Source of the DNA: Crateriforma conspicua
GTDB taxonomy: Bacteria > Planctomycetota > Planctomycetia > Pirellulales > Pirellulaceae
Assembly (NCBI RefSeq): GCF_007752935.1
Contig: NZ_CP036319.1
Location: 558,001 to 622,000 of the forward strand
Direction: 5' to 3'
Length of the DNA stretch: 64,000 bases
Positions 45,005-55,271 of this stretch are shown one piece after another. The notes under the pieces are model-generated. The model made no database searches. It had not been told where the DNA came from and saw only the letters and a program-made list of their open reading frames with translations. Made by a program: the position numbers and the translations under genes. How positions within the stretch are numbered: the stretch's first letter is position 1; each line of letters opens with the position of its first letter.

Positions 45005-46273
45005 TTATTTGTAGGTCAGCCAGGACGAGATCGTTTCGGTCCACGCCCATTCGGACACGCTGCCGACGACGTACAACACGAACGTCGCGTATAGCGCCAA
45101 CAACCAAGTCGCCTTGGGGCGGCCCATGCGGATCAGACGGGCGCCGTCGTCGGCGGTCGTCCGGGGGCCGATGAAGTAAACCAGGAACGCGGCCGTCGTC
45201 AGGATCAGCAACAGTGACAAAATCTGCGACGTCGGTTGTGCGATTTCCGGCGGCATTTGGATCGGTCCAAAAGCCAGCGTGTAAGCGAACAAAGGCAACC
45301 CGAGTGCAAAACCGATGTCGAACACATTGCTGCCCAGGGCGTTGGCCACCGCGTCGTCATAGTCGCCGTCGCGGGCATCACGGATCGACATCACGGTGTC
45401 GGGAACACTAGTCGCCATCGACGCAAAAATGACTGCCACGAACACCGACGCCATGCCCAGGCCCTGGAACTGAAACCCAAGAAGCGAGTACCCCGGATTG
45501 TCCGCGTTGGCCGGGCCACTGCCCAGCCAATGACAGGCCATCACCAAGACGTAACAGGCGACACCGATCACCGCGACGGACGTCAATAACATCGGCCAAG
45601 CGTTCCAGGTTTCGCTGTGGATCCGCTGGGTGTGCTTTTCGCGAATGAACGCGCGTTCCAGATCCAATAGCGGTCCGCCGGAAATCCAGTAGAAGACTTT
45701 ACCGATCCATCCGGCGGGTTGTTCGTCGTCATCACCCTCAGCTTCGTCCGCGTCGGTTGCCGTGACGTTTCCGCTTGGATTGCGACGCATCGATAACAGC
45801 ATGTACGCCAGGTAAACCAGGTACATCAGGATCAGAATGCCGCCTTGCCACCAATCCAGTGTGGGGCGCGTCAACAGGATCAGAACCGCGACTTCGCAGA
45901 TCAACAATGCCAATCCGTCACGCAGGATCACTTTGCTGTGAACATCGATGGAAGTGACTTTTCGACCGGCGATCGTGGCACCGATGACCGAAAAAATGCA
46001 CGCCGCGGGAATGATCATGCCGTTGAACAGGGCGCTGCCGGCGGTGGTTCCCAGCCCGATCGCAAAGCCTTCTTCGTCTTTCAGGAAGAACAAGGCGATG
46101 AACGTGGTCAGCAATTCAGGAATGGAACTGCTGATCGCATTGATGGTGCCGCCGCGGACGCCTTCGGAAAGGTTGCGTCCCAAGTATTCCGACGCGATTT
46201 CGAACCCGTCGCAGGCACGCCAGATGACCAGACAGGTCAACAGAATCACCAACAGCGGAATGACAATGCCCAT
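45005..46273 (-). CDS. Calcium/cation antiporter (CaCA superfamily)
   Basis: A 422-residue membrane protein with ten or eleven helices and the two inverted alpha repeats of the family: 'GGTINAISSSIPELLTTFIALFF' near residue 40 and 'VIFASMATSVPDTVMSIRDARDGDYDDAVANALGSNVFDIGFALGLPL' near residue 295. The acidic Glu/Asp of these repeats bind the exchanged cation. An acidic cytosolic loop ('TATDADEAEGDDDEQPAG') separates the halves. It probably extrudes Ca2+ in exchange for Na+ or H+. It may be co-transcribed with the topoisomerase gene upstream, 101 bases away. Confidence 0.88.
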   Translation of the reverse strand: MGIVIPLLVILLTCLVIWRACDGFEIASEYLGRNLSEGVRGGTINAISSSIPELLTTFIALFFLKDEEGFAIGLGTTAGSALFNGMIIPAACIFSVIGATIAGRKVTSIDVHSKVILRDGLALLICEVAVLILLTRPTLDWWQGGILILMYLVYLAYMLLSMRRNPSGNVTATDADEAEGDDDEQPAGWIGKVFYWISGGPLLDLERAFIREKHTQRIHSETWNAWPMLLTSVAVIGVACYVLVMACHWLGSGPANADNPGYSLLGFQFQGLGMASVFVAVIFASMATSVPDTVMSIRDARDGDYDDAVANALGSNVFDIGFALGLPLFAYTLAFGPIQMPPEIAQPTSQILSLLLILTTAAFLVYFIGPRTTADDGARLIRMGRPKATWLLALYATFVLYVVGSVSEWAWTETISSWLTYK

Positions 46274-46374
46274 AAAGTTCGTTCAGCGATGGTACGAAAA
46301 AGGGGAACCGCACACGCGACGTCCGCACGATATCGGCGTCGACACGATTTGGCGGTGATGACCGGCGGCGAAAA

Positions 46375-48810
46375 TCACTCGTCGGCGTCTTCTTCCAAGA
46401 CGGGTGGTTGCACCGAAGCGGTGATGATTTCGGCGATCTGGCCGTTCTTCTGGATTTCGGTTCCACGCCCGCCGCGCGACGTGACGCGGTACTTCGCCGT
46501 GCTGATCGTTTTCTTGGCACCACGGTTGGTCACTACGGTCATCAAATCACGATCCCCCGTGCTGGCCTTGAATCCCAGAACGCGGTCGTCTTTGGCCAGA
46601 CGGATCAACGTCACGCCTTTGCCGGGGCCGGACAAGTAGTTGATTTCTTCGGCGTCACAGATCATTGCCCGGCATTGTTGTGTGACGGCCAAGACGACTT
46701 CGGTTCCGTCGATAACTTGAACATCGATGACGTCCGCACCGGCGGGGACTCGGGCGAACCGGCGACCGGACCGCGTGGATGGTTCGACGAAATTTTCCAA
46801 GCCGAATCGCAGGGCGAACCCGGCACTGGTGGCCGCCAGGGCGTGCGCCGCGGGGCAGTAATCGGGATGTTTGGGGTCTTCTTTGACTTCCCCGATCATC
46901 CGCGGGTCAAAGGACACCGCGGCGACGATTCGTTCACCGTCTTTCATCTTGAACAGCTTTTGGATCGGTTCACCGAATCCGGTGGACGCCGGGATGTCGA
47001 TCAGTCGCGTGGTGTAACAAACTCCCATGGACGAAAACAGACCCAAGGTCGCACGCGTGCTGCCGCCCAGGACGGTCAGCACACTGTCGCCCTGGCGGAC
47101 GCGACTTTTGGTCGGGTCGGCGATCTGTTTTTGTCGTTTGATCCAACCATCGCGGGTGATCATCACGTGACAATCTTCGGCGACGATGAAGTCTTCTTCG
47201 GTGTATTCGGCTTCTTCGACGTCGGCGTCGATCCGAGTGCGTCGTTTGGCGGCGTCGTCGCTGGCGTGGTTCTTGATCAGTTCATTGATTTCATCGCGAA
47301 TGATTTGCCAGCGGCCGGATTGATTGGTGTCGCGTGTGTCTTCCTTCAACAGCTTGCGGATTTGGCGGGCGCGACGATTCTTGTCCTTCAGTTCGTCCAA
47401 GATCAGATTGATTTCCAGCCGGGCAAGACGATACAGCTTCAGTTCCAAAATCGCATCGGTCTGTTCCTCATCTAGTCCGCCCTTGGACGCGGGGAACCGC
47501 TTCATGATCTTTTGCGCCGCGTCGGCTTTGCCATCGCTGTTGCGGATGATCTTGATGATCGTATCCAAGGCGTCGAAGATCAGCGCGAAGCCTTCCAGGA
47601 TGTGAATCCGTCGCTCCAAGGCTTTCAGTTCGTTGGTGAGCCGTTCGGTGACGACGTCCAAGCGGAACTTCAGGAAGTACCACAGGATCTCTTTCAACGA
47701 CAGCTTGTCTGGTTGGCCGACTTCGGGGTTGGTGGTCGGGACCAGACAGGTCAAGTTGACGTTGAAGTTGGATTGCAGTTGGGTGTGTTTGTAAAGGTAC
47801 GCCAAGACCTTGTTTTCGTCGGCGTCCTTTTTCAATTGCAATTCAATGCAAATGTCGGCGGTCGACAGGTCACGCACCTCTTGGACCAACGGCAGCTTGC
47901 TGCTGTAGACCAGTTCGCCGATGCGTTCGACCAGGGTGGATTTATTGACACCAAACGGGATCTCGGTGATCTGCAGGATCTTGCCGGCCTTGGTGGTCTT
48001 GGCTGGTGCGGCGACGCCGCGCAATTTGATGCTGCCGCCACCGGTCGCGTAGATCTCGCGGAGTTCTTCCTTGGTGTTGATGACTTGGCCGCCGGTTGGG
48101 AAATCCGGGCCTTGGATGGCATCGCGGGCGACCAGCTGGTAGTCCTTGATTTCCGGGTCTTTCAACAGTTTCAGCAGCGCGCCGCAGACTTCTTTCAGGT
48201 TGTGCGGCGGGATGTTGGTGGCCATCCCCACGGCGATGCCCGTCGCGCCGTTGACCAACAGGTTGGGCACGCGGCTGGGCAGGACGACGGGTTCTTCGCG
48301 GCTGCCGTCATAGTTGGGTTTGTAGGCGACGGTGCGGCTGGCCAAGTCCGCCAAGATCTCCGACGAAATCGCCGTCATGCGGCATTCGGTGTATCGCATC
48401 GCCGCGGCATTGTCGCCGTCGATGCTGCCGAAGTTGCCGCTGCCGTCGATCAACGGGACACGCATCGCGAACGGCTGGGCCATGCGGACCAAGGCTTCGT
48501 AGATGCTGCTGTCGCCGTGGGGGTGAAAGTTACCCATCACGTCGCCGACGACTTTGGCGCATTTGCGGTGCTTGGCGGTCGAATTCAGCCCCTGTTGGCT
48601 CATCGTGTACAGGATCCGCCGCTGGACCGGTTTCAGCCCGTCGCGGACATCGGGCAGCGCCCGGCTGGTGATGACCGACAGACTGTAATTCAGATAGCGG
48701 GCCTGAGCCGCCTGTCGCAGCGGCGTGCCGATTTGTAGTTCGGCATCATCCGATGGGCCTTGCGCGGTCTGGCTGCGTTTGCTGTTACGTTGAGATCGAC
48801 GTTTCGCCAC
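46375..48810 (-). CDS. Type IIA topoisomerase subunit A (ParC/GyrA-type)
   Basis: An 811-residue protein from GTG 48810 with AGGAA upstream; the frame extends to 48987 but without recognisable protein. The breakage-reunion core has '[32 protein letters not shown]', '[31 protein letters not shown]' and the catalytic Tyr140 in '[11 protein letters not shown]'. A six-bladed C-terminal DNA-wrapping domain follows from about residue 500. At the place of the GyrA box (QRRGGKG) it reads SRVRQGDSV, and a 'SRGGRGTEI' occurs only near the end. So it may decatenate like topoisomerase IV and not supercoil. No B subunit gene is nearby. Confidence 0.9.
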   Translation of the reverse strand: MAKRRSQRNSKRSQTAQGPSDDAELQIGTPLRQAAQARYLNYSLSVITSRALPDVRDGLKPVQRRILYTMSQQGLNSTAKHRKCAKVVGDVMGNFHPHGDSSIYEALVRMAQPFAMRVPLIDGSGNFGSIDGDNAAAMRYTECRMTAISSEILADLASRTVAYKPNYDGSREEPVVLPSRVPNLLVNGATGIAVGMATNIPPHNLKEVCGALLKLLKDPEIKDYQLVARDAIQGPDFPTGGQVINTKEELREIYATGGGSIKLRGVAAPAKTTKAGKILQITEIPFGVNKSTLVERIGELVYSSKLPLVQEVRDLSTADICIELQLKKDADENKVLAYLYKHTQLQSNFNVNLTCLVPTTNPEVGQPDKLSLKEILWYFLKFRLDVVTERLTNELKALERRIHILEGFALIFDALDTIIKIIRNSDGKADAAQKIMKRFPASKGGLDEEQTDAILELKLYRLARLEINLILDELKDKNRRARQIRKLLKEDTRDTNQSGRWQIIRDEINELIKNHASDDAAKRRTRIDADVEEAEYTEEDFIVAEDCHVMITRDGWIKRQKQIADPTKSRVRQGDSVLTVLGGSTRATLGLFSSMGVCYTTRLIDIPASTGFGEPIQKLFKMKDGERIVAAVSFDPRMIGEVKEDPKHPDYCPAAHALAATSAGFALRFGLENFVEPSTRSGRRFARVPAGADVIDVQVIDGTEVVLAVTQQCRAMICDAEEINYLSGPGKGVTLIRLAKDDRVLGFKASTGDRDLMTVVTNRGAKKTISTAKYRVTSRGGRGTEIQKNGQIAEIITASVQPPVLEEDADE

Positions 48811-49267
48811 TCGCGAGGGTTCCTGACGGGCGTTGGGGGACGGTCGGTCCGCGGTCGGACACAGATGCGGAGATGTGGATCTGTATCGTTTGCGGGATGG
48901 ATGCGGTTTATAGCGGTCAGACCCGTTCCGGCGGAACCGCCGATCGGGCAAGTGGTCTGCGTCGCCCCGACCGGTGGGCGTGGGCAAGGATCGACTGGCA
49001 GGGGGGATCGCGCGGTCGAGTCGAATTCGTCGGCTGGGCGGGATTCAGTGCCTGGGGCGGGCCGCCGGGTTTTGTCGATCGCATCGTGCCCGGTTGTAAA
49101 GGTCATCGGCGTCACGCGTGATGTCCGAAACAGGTCGATAGTCCGAGACAGACCGGGTCCGATCGATGCCGCAGGAGGCGAGTGTCGGAAGCGGAGCACA
49201 GGCTGGTTTGGTGACCTTGGGCTGCCAGTCCGTTTAGCGGTTACCGACAAGGAAGGAAAGACGAACG
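48811..49267. other. Intergenic region between the topoisomerase and a secreted protein gene
   Basis: 457 bases between divergent genes. AAGGAAGGA (49251-49259) is the ribosome-binding site of the right-hand gene. Open frames here run against GC-rich sequence and show no domain or signal features. I found no defensible promoter hexamers, repeats or RNA structure. Confidence 0.4.
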
Positions 49268-49798
49268 ATGGAACGTTCTTGGAAACATCTCGCTGCGGTC
49301 GGCGCGGCGATCGTCGGCTCGATCGGCTGGTCCGCGGTTGCCGTGGCCCAATCGTTCGACGGCCAGATCATTAGCTCGCACGTGGTCAGCGACGAAGTCG
49401 TCGGCACCACCGGCTCGGTCGACGGCATGGTCGTCGATGGGGGCGTGGTCGACGGCGGAACGGTCGTCGACGGCTCGATGGCCGGCGGTTCGGTCGCCCA
49501 ACGCCGCGACTATGGCCAACCCGACCTGTTTTACAACTACTACACCCAGGGCAACGCCAATTCGGCCAACGCCCAAATGTACGTGTCGCCCGTTCCGGTG
49601 CCCGCTTTTGTCGGACACACGTTCAATACGTACCAGCCGTGGTATCCCCATCATTACCTGTATTGGCATGTCGACCGTTACCACAACAACTATGACAACG
49701 GTCGCGGCATGAATCGTACGAAAGCGGTCTATTACAGCCCGCCCGTCCGCCAAGCGGCCAGTAACTTCTATTGGAACGTGCTGCGGATCCCCCGCTGA
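49268..49798 (+). CDS. Small secreted protein of unknown function, Tyr/Gly-rich
   Basis: A 176-residue protein with a signal peptide (residues about 1-27, ending AVAVAQ). The middle contains an imperfect Val-Asp-Gly repeat ('GSVDGMVVDGGVVDGGTVVDGSMAGGS', about residues 55-80). The C-terminal half is rich in Tyr, Asn, His and Pro ('YQPWYPHHYLYWHVDRYHNNYDNG'). I recognise no domain. The composition resembles many planctomycete extracellular or cell-wall proteins, so a structural envelope role is possible. The ribosome-binding site is strong, hinting at good expression. Confidence 0.75.
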   Translation: MERSWKHLAAVGAAIVGSIGWSAVAVAQSFDGQIISSHVVSDEVVGTTGSVDGMVVDGGVVDGGTVVDGSMAGGSVAQRRDYGQPDLFYNYYTQGNANSANAQMYVSPVPVPAFVGHTFNTYQPWYPHHYLYWHVDRYHNNYDNGRGMNRTKAVYYSPPVRQAASNFYWNVLRIPR

Positions 49799-49995
49799 TG
49801 CCGACTTTTGGGTGACCCGGTTCCGAGGTGACCCGTCGCGATTGAGTTGTGCCGCGATGGCGTCTCGCGAAATCGGGGCGTCCTGGGACGATGCGGATCG
49901 TGACGGCAGGTGCCCGTTGTTGGACCGCATCACCGACCCCAACTACTGTTCACTGAAAGAACCAATACCCACGTGATCTGATCGGGAACCGACCG

Positions 49996-50373
49996 ATGAC
50001 CAAACGCATTCTTTTCGCCGTCGCCGTGTTGGGCGGTCTGTTCGCCACCAGCGGATCCGCTCAAGCGGGTGATCCGTACGGCATGACGCACATTTGGAAG
50101 ATGAACCAGGCGGCCAATCGCCCCTGGCACGGCGCGTATCAGTACCAGCAATACGGTCAACCGACCGCGCTGGTCGTTCCGCCGACCGCCCACATGCGTC
50201 AGACGTATTCATGGGGCGTCAGCCAAAACCTGATGTACCCGCTGAATCACCAGTTCGGACGTAGTGCCAGCTATCCTGGCGCCGCCGCGCCGGGCCAGTT
50301 TTTGAACACGCCCAATTGGCCCAGCCATACCGACCAGTTCGGCATCTACTACGTCCGCGGTCCGTGGCGCTAA
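49996..50373 (+). CDS. Small secreted protein of unknown function, Tyr/Pro-rich
   Basis: A 125-residue protein with a clear signal peptide (MTKRILFAVAVLGGLFATSGSAQA). The mature part contains 'PYGMTHIWKMNQAANRPWHGAYQYQQYGQPTALVVPPTAH' and ends 'DQFGIYYVRGPWR'. No family is recognised. It shares with the previous gene a Tyr/Pro/Asn-rich make-up and an ending in '-Arg', and both are short and exported. They may be paralogous envelope proteins, but the sequence similarity is low. Confidence 0.75.
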   Translation: MTKRILFAVAVLGGLFATSGSAQAGDPYGMTHIWKMNQAANRPWHGAYQYQQYGQPTALVVPPTAHMRQTYSWGVSQNLMYPLNHQFGRSASYPGAAAPGQFLNTPNWPSHTDQFGIYYVRGPWR

Positions 50374-50497
50374 GCCGTCCGAACCGTCGCCCTGCCGGTC
50401 GGTTGCGACCGGTCCAGTGGTGTGAATGACTTTCAACAGGCGAGCCGTGCCGGAAGAAATTCTGGGACGGCTCGTTTCGGTTCACGCCGGTTGATCG

Positions 50498-51337
50498 TTA
50501 TTCCGATGCCTGCTGGGCAGCTTCGATCCGATACATTTCGCGCCACGGCAATTGAATGCCGCCGTCGATCGTCAGGGTGCTGCCGGTGACGTACTGGCTG
50601 TGCGGGTGGCACAGAAAGACCACCGCGTGACCGATTTCGGCGGGTTCGCCCAGCCGTCCGGCCGGCAGCGTTTCGGCCTGCTGTTGAAGCGTTTCTTCGG
50701 TGAAGAACTTTCGTTCGCCCGGCGTATTGATCCAACCCGGATGGATCGTGTTGACGCGAATGTTGTGGCTGATCAGTTCGACCGCCGCCGTCTTGGACAT
50801 CTGGTCGTTGGCCGCCTTGGCCATGTTGTAGGCCATCGAACCGGGCATGCCGCTGTGGGCTTGGGGGCTGCTGATGACAACGATGTTGCCGCCCTGGCCA
50901 CGTCGGACCATCGATATGGCCGCCGCGCGGGTCGTGTAAAACGCGCCCCACATGCTGACGTCGATGGTTTTTCGAAACCCGTCCAGGTCCGCTTCGATCA
51001 TCGTTTGGCGATCGCTGTAGGCGGCGTTGCTGACGAAGACGTCCAGGTGGCCCAAGTGATCCAGCGATTGTTTGATTAACGTTTCGGCACCTTCCTGACT
51101 GGCCAGGTCGGCGCCGACCGCATGAGCCGGGACGTCGTGACGCCGGCAGCCTTCAATCGCTTCGGCGGCCTCGGATGCGTGCCGGTGATAGTGAACCACG
51201 CATTCGCACCCGGCGGCGGCCAGCTGCTGGACGATGCCCCGGCCGATCCCGCGGGACGAACCGGTGACCAGTGCTTTCTTTCCCTCCAGCGGCCGTGCCG
51301 GGTCGATCGCAGGCAATTCGTAGGCGGGCGTGGGCAT
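50498..51337 (-). CDS. Short-chain dehydrogenase/reductase
   Basis: A 279-residue classical SDR. The NAD(P)-binding motif is 'ALVTGSSRGIGRGIVQQL' (about 22-39), the structural motif is 'VFVSNAAYS', and the active site is Ser in 'VVISSPQAHSG' with 'YNMAK'. The C-terminal 'VVFLCHPHSQYVTGSTLTIDGG' is typical of glucose or 3-oxoacyl-type SDRs. It is divergent from the BMC operon (270 bases apart), so a role in sugar or aldehyde metabolism is possible but unproven. An extension of about 15 residues precedes the core. Confidence 0.9.
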   Translation of the reverse strand: MPTPAYELPAIDPARPLEGKKALVTGSSRGIGRGIVQQLAAAGCECVVHYHRHASEAAEAIEGCRRHDVPAHAVGADLASQEGAETLIKQSLDHLGHLDVFVSNAAYSDRQTMIEADLDGFRKTIDVSMWGAFYTTRAAAISMVRRGQGGNIVVISSPQAHSGMPGSMAYNMAKAANDQMSKTAAVELISHNIRVNTIHPGWINTPGERKFFTEETLQQQAETLPAGRLGEPAEIGHAVVFLCHPHSQYVTGSTLTIDGGIQLPWREMYRIEAAQQASE

Positions 51338-51563
51338 TTTGACAGAAATCCTGCAAGGCGGTGTAAGGGGGCGGGCGGGAGACAGTCCCGCGTCAGGTTC
51401 GGATTATGGCCCCTGTGCAGCCTTCGCGACAGCGATCGCGACCCGGAATGCAGTGAAACGGCGACGCTATAGTGGAAGTATTGTCGCACCTTGTGATGGA
51501 AAACGTCAAAAATGAAAAAGAATTGTCGTTGGGCTGTTGCTTTGTCATGTCGTTGGAAGCATT

Positions 51564-51591
51564 CTTTCATGTGAAGGCAGAAAACTTTCAT
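51564..51591. promoter_or_regulatory. Candidate operator before the BMC operon
   Basis: CTTTCAT occurs at 51564-51570 and again at 51585-51591, exactly 21 bases (two helical turns) apart. The first copy is part of the palindrome TTCA-TG-TGAA (51566-51575). DeoR-family repressors often bind such repeated short motifs near their own gene, and this lies 17 bases before the DeoR start. A ribosome-binding GGAGG follows at 51593-51597. Confidence 0.4.
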
Positions 51592-51607
51592 CGGAGGTCC
51601 CGCCGTT

Positions 51608-52399
51608 TTGGCCACCTTGTCCCAGAATCGCCGCGAAAAGCTTCGCCAATTGGTCCAGACGCAGGGGTTTGTGTCGCTGGGCGATTTGGCGTCGACGCTG
51701 GAGGTCAGCGAATCGACGGTTCGCCGCGACTTGGAATCGCTGGAACAGGCGGGGCAGGCACGCCGGACCCACGGCGGTGTTTTCTGGACCGGCGAAGGCG
51801 ACAAGATGCCGGTCTTTGCCAACCGCCGGGATGACCGCTGGGCGGCCAAACGGGCGATCGGCAAGTTGGCGTCGGAGATGATCGACGACGACGAAACGGT
51901 GCTGCTGGACGGCGGCAGCACGACCTATGAGATCGCCCGGCACTTGGTCGGACGACCGTTGCAGGTGGTGACCAACAGTTTGCCGGTGGCTTACCTGCTT
52001 TCGGCCAGCGATTCGATCGACTTGATCATGATCGGCGGCTGTGTCCGGGGACGCACGGCGGTGGCGATCGGGCCACTGGCCGACTTGATGCTGGCGCAAA
52101 TCAACGTTTCCAAGGCGTTCTTGTCGGTCGCCGGTGTGACCGAACGAGGCTACTTCAACAGCGACATGATGCTGGTCGAAAGCGAGAAACAGATGCTGAA
52201 GGCTGCCGACGAAGCGATCGTCGTGGCCGACAGCAGCAAGTTCGGTCGCGTCAGCCTGTCGCGGATGTGCGGATTACAGGACGTGGCCCGAGTGGTCACC
52301 GACGATGGCTTGAATTCACAGTGGAAAGGCTGGCTGAAAGCCGCCGGCGTCGAACTAGCCTTGGCTAGTGGCGTTTCACGAAGCGGACAGGACGAATGA
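51608..52399 (+). CDS. DeoR-family regulator of the microcompartment operon
   Basis: A 263-residue repressor-type protein. The N-terminal winged helix is '[53 protein letters not shown]', the DeoR hallmark. The C-terminal sensor is an ISOCOT-type fold ('[39 protein letters not shown]') that usually binds a phosphorylated sugar. The start is TTG 51608 with GGAGG upstream. It overlaps pduL by ATGA, so it is the first gene of the BMC operon and probably controls it in response to a fucose or rhamnose phosphate intermediate. Confidence 0.92.
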   Translation: MATLSQNRREKLRQLVQTQGFVSLGDLASTLEVSESTVRRDLESLEQAGQARRTHGGVFWTGEGDKMPVFANRRDDRWAAKRAIGKLASEMIDDDETVLLDGGSTTYEIARHLVGRPLQVVTNSLPVAYLLSASDSIDLIMIGGCVRGRTAVAIGPLADLMLAQINVSKAFLSVAGVTERGYFNSDMMLVESEKQMLKAADEAIVVADSSKFGRVSLSRMCGLQDVARVVTDDGLNSQWKGWLKAAGVELALASGVSRSGQDE

Positions 52400-53133
52400 A
52401 CAATCCAACAATCGATCGCAATCAAATTGAGTCGATGGTGCGTGCCGCGATTCGCGGTGCATCCGGGGCGACAGGTCAATGCACCGGAGCTGCCGTGGCG
52501 GATCAGCCGCCCGGTTGGGTCGACGGCAAACCGAACCTGCGTGTCAGCATTTCCGCGCGGCACTGTCACTTGACCGACGAACATGTGGAAACCTTGTTCG
52601 GCCCTGGCAGCGTGCTGGAACCCGAAAAAGATTTGTACCAAGACGGCTTTTATGCGGCCAAGCAGACCGTGATGGTCGTCGGCCCCCGCCGTCGTATGTT
52701 GCCCAACGTGCGTGTGCTGGGGCCAACGCGTGGTGCATCGCAAGTGGAATTGGCGTTCACGGATTCCATTTCGCTGGGCATCGACGCACCGGTTCGCCAC
52801 AGCGGCAAGATCGATGGCACGCCCGGTTGCGTGCTGGTCGGACCCGCCGGCACGGTCCAGTTGGACCAGGGCGTCATTCGCGCGGCCCGTCACGTCCACA
52901 TGAACTTTGCCGACGCCGAGCATTTCGGTGTGCAAAACGGCGACATGATGAACTTGATCGTCCGCAGCCCCGACTGTGGCGTCGTCTTCGAAGACGTTCT
53001 GGTTCGGGCCGATGAAGCGGCCAAATTGGAAGTCCACATCGATACCGATGAAGGCAATGCCTGTCATTTGGATGCGGCGACCGAAATCAAGCTCGTCCGC
53101 CAAGGCGGCGGTGCGTGTGGCTGCGGCGGCTGA
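52396..53133 (+). CDS. pduL: PduL-type phosphotransacylase
   Basis: A 245-residue BMC phosphotransacylase. The first 20 residues ([20 protein letters not shown]) form an amphipathic helix like a lumen-targeting encapsulation peptide. The two PduL repeats carry the zinc ligands '[18 protein letters not shown]' and '[15 protein letters not shown]'. The C-terminal GGGACGCGG is a Gly/Cys-rich tail. It turns acyl-CoA (here probably lactyl-CoA) into acyl-phosphate and recycles CoA inside the shell. Its start overlaps the DeoR stop. Confidence 0.94.
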   Translation: MNNPTIDRNQIESMVRAAIRGASGATGQCTGAAVADQPPGWVDGKPNLRVSISARHCHLTDEHVETLFGPGSVLEPEKDLYQDGFYAAKQTVMVVGPRRRMLPNVRVLGPTRGASQVELAFTDSISLGIDAPVRHSGKIDGTPGCVLVGPAGTVQLDQGVIRAARHVHMNFADAEHFGVQNGDMMNLIVRSPDCGVVFEDVLVRADEAAKLEVHIDTDEGNACHLDAATEIKLVRQGGGACGCGG

Positions 53134-53225
53134 GGCCGGTCGACGGCACCATTGTCGATCCCCGATCGACAACCATCTTTCACCCCTTTTTCCCTCTCGT
53201 TTCGTAAGTTCCTGAAGGCAACAAC

Positions 53226-53522
53226 ATGGCAAAAATCAGCGAAGCGCTCGGCATGATTGAAACCAAGGGCTTTGTGTCCTTGGTCGAAGCCACCGACGCA
53301 ATGATGAAGGCGGCCAACGTCCAATTCCTCGGTTGGGACAAGGTCGGATCCGGCCTGGCCAGCGTGTTCGTCACCGGCGACGTCGCTGCGGTTAAAGCGG
53401 CCACCGACGCTGGTGCAAGTGCGGCCGGACGTGTCGGCGAAGTCGTCAGCGTCCAAGTTATTCCACGTCCGCATGAAGACCTGGAAAAGGTTTTGAAGCT
53501 GCCCGCCGCAGCAAAGAAGTGA
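53226..53522 (+). CDS. BMC-H shell protein 1
   Basis: A 98-residue hexamer-forming microcompartment shell protein of Pfam BMC (PF00936). '[62 protein letters not shown]' is the canonical fold, and '[13 protein letters not shown]' is the C-terminal helix start. The pore-loop region (KVGSGLAS) differs from that of the second copy (IDLGGGLVT), so the two pores probably differ. It forms most of the facets of the shell. Confidence 0.96.
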   Translation: MAKISEALGMIETKGFVSLVEATDAMMKAANVQFLGWDKVGSGLASVFVTGDVAAVKAATDAGASAAGRVGEVVSVQVIPRPHEDLEKVLKLPAAAKK

Positions 53523-53655
53523 TTTGAACGACGCCGACGCTGATTGACGGCGTTCCGGCGGTTCACCACGGTTGCCCGGCCCTGTCACAGACGGCAAAGG
53601 CAACGCCCTGCCCTTTTCCCAAAACATTCACGCCAACAACAAAATCAAGATCATC

Positions 53656-53925
53656 ATGAACGACGCTATCGGATTGATTGAAACTCGTGGGCTGATCGCC
53701 CTGGTCGAAGCCACCGACGCGATGGCCAAAGCCGCCAACGTCGAAATCACCAAACGCATCGACTTGGGTGGCGGCTTGGTCACCACGGTCGTCAGCGGCG
53801 ACGTCGGCAGCGTTCGCGCCGCGGTCGAAGCCGGTGCAACGGCCGCTTCGCAGATCGGCGAATTGATCAGCAGCCACATCATTCCCCGGCCCAGCACGGG
53901 GTTGACCGACGCTTTTTTCAAGTAG
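53656..53925 (+). CDS. BMC-H shell protein 2
   Basis: An 89-residue BMC-domain protein starting at ATG 53656 ('[60 protein letters not shown]'). It ends 'HIIPRPSTGLTDAFFK'. The longer frame from 53572 is not supported, as the BMC fold begins at MNDAIG. It partners with the preceding hexamer protein; paired BMC-H genes are a feature of the planctomycete PVM-type locus. Confidence 0.96.
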   Translation: MNDAIGLIETRGLIALVEATDAMAKAANVEITKRIDLGGGLVTTVVSGDVGSVRAAVEAGATAASQIGELISSHIIPRPSTGLTDAFFK

Positions 53926-54041
53926 GCCGGGACGGTCGCGATTTTGAACCGACGATTCGTGCCGGCATTCCAACACATGTCGATGCACCGGAGCCCGGTT
54001 CGCTCGGGTCTTTCCAACATCCCATTGACGAGACGGTTCCT

Positions 54042-55235
54042 GTGCTTGTCCTTGTAGCCAACTTGGGTTCGACCAGTTTCAAGTATCGCCTGTTCAACAT
54101 GGACAGCGGCGATTGCTTGGCCCGTGGTGCCGTGGAACGCATCGGTGACGATGAAAGTCGCTGTAGCGTGACGATCGGCGATTGGTCCGACACGATGGTC
54201 ATGCCGGTGCCCGATCACGGCGTCGCGGTGGCCGCATGTTTGCAACAGTTGACCGATCCCCAGCACGGCGCGATCCGTGACGCTTCGGAAGTGGCGGCGA
54301 TCGGATTCAAGGCCGTTCACGGCGGACGAATGTCGGGCACTTTCGTGGTCGACGACGACGTTTTGGATGCGATGGCGGAAATGAACGCGGCGGCGCCCGC
54401 GCATAACCCGCCGTACATCGCGGCGATGAAGTTGTTGCGACAGCGGTTCCCCGACCTGCCCTTGGTGGCGGCGTTTGAAACCGAGTTTCATCGCACGATT
54501 CCCGATTCCCGATCGACGTACGCAATTCCCAAAACATGGACCGATGAATTTCAGGTCCGACGTTGGGGATTCCATGGTGCCAGTCATCAGTACATCGCCG
54601 AGCGGATGGCGGAACTGTTGCAACGCGACGACGCGAAACTGATTTCCTGTCACTTGGGTGGCAGCAGCAGTTTGACCGCGGTACGTGCCGGCCAAAGCGT
54701 CATGACGACGATGGGCATGACACCCCAAACGGGCCTGCCACAAAACAACCGGGTCGGCGATTTCGATCCATTTGCCCTGCCGCTGATCATGCAACGCACC
54801 GGCGATTCGCTGGACGTGACGCTGCAGCGGTTGGCCAGCGAAGGCGGATTGCTGGGCATCAGCGGACGCAGCGGTGACATTCGCGACTTGGAACAGGCGG
54901 CGGATGCCGGCGACACCGATTCGCAGTTGGCGTTGGACGTTTACGTCGAAGAAATTCGCCGGCACCTCGGCGGCATGATGGTCGCGCTCGGTGGCGTCGA
55001 TGCGATCGTGTTCACCGGTGGGATTGGCGAAAACAGTCGACGCGTTCGTCGCGGTGTTTGTGCCGACTTGGATAGCTTTGGCATCGTCCTGGACGACGCA
55101 AAGAACGAATCGGCCGGCGGCGAAGCACGGCTGAGTTCCGATGGTTCGTCGACGCAAATTTGGACCGTCCCGACCAACGAAGAATGGGTCGTCGCCAAAC
55201 GTGCGATGAAAGCCTTGGGCCGTCACGCCACTTAA
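54042..55235 (+). CDS. ackA: Acetate kinase-type acyl kinase
   Basis: A 397-residue acetokinase-family enzyme beginning at GTG 54042 ('MLVLVANLGSTSFKYRLF'). The phosphate and acyl sites are seen in 'VHGGRMSGTFVVDDD', 'RRWGFHGASHQYIAERMAEL', 'CHLGGSSSLTAVRAGQSVMTTMGMTP' and 'FTGGIGENSRRVRRGVC'. In this operon it probably makes ATP from lactyl- or acetyl-phosphate produced by PduL. It differs in places from housekeeping AckA ('NLGSTSFKYRLF' in place of 'NCGSSSIKF'), as expected of the BMC-linked group. Confidence 0.93.
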   Translation: MLVLVANLGSTSFKYRLFNMDSGDCLARGAVERIGDDESRCSVTIGDWSDTMVMPVPDHGVAVAACLQQLTDPQHGAIRDASEVAAIGFKAVHGGRMSGTFVVDDDVLDAMAEMNAAAPAHNPPYIAAMKLLRQRFPDLPLVAAFETEFHRTIPDSRSTYAIPKTWTDEFQVRRWGFHGASHQYIAERMAELLQRDDAKLISCHLGGSSSLTAVRAGQSVMTTMGMTPQTGLPQNNRVGDFDPFALPLIMQRTGDSLDVTLQRLASEGGLLGISGRSGDIRDLEQAADAGDTDSQLALDVYVEEIRRHLGGMMVALGGVDAIVFTGGIGENSRRVRRGVCADLDSFGIVLDDAKNESAGGEARLSSDGSSTQIWTVPTNEEWVVAKRAMKALGRHAT

Positions 55236-55271
55236 TTGTTTCATCCGTTCCCCGCATCCCCGTGTCACGGA

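Noticed and set aside
47512-48738. 408-codon open frame on the plus strand opposite the topoisomerase gene
   Set aside because: Low-complexity Asp/Val/Gly/Gln-rich product mirroring the real gene; no start signal or family.
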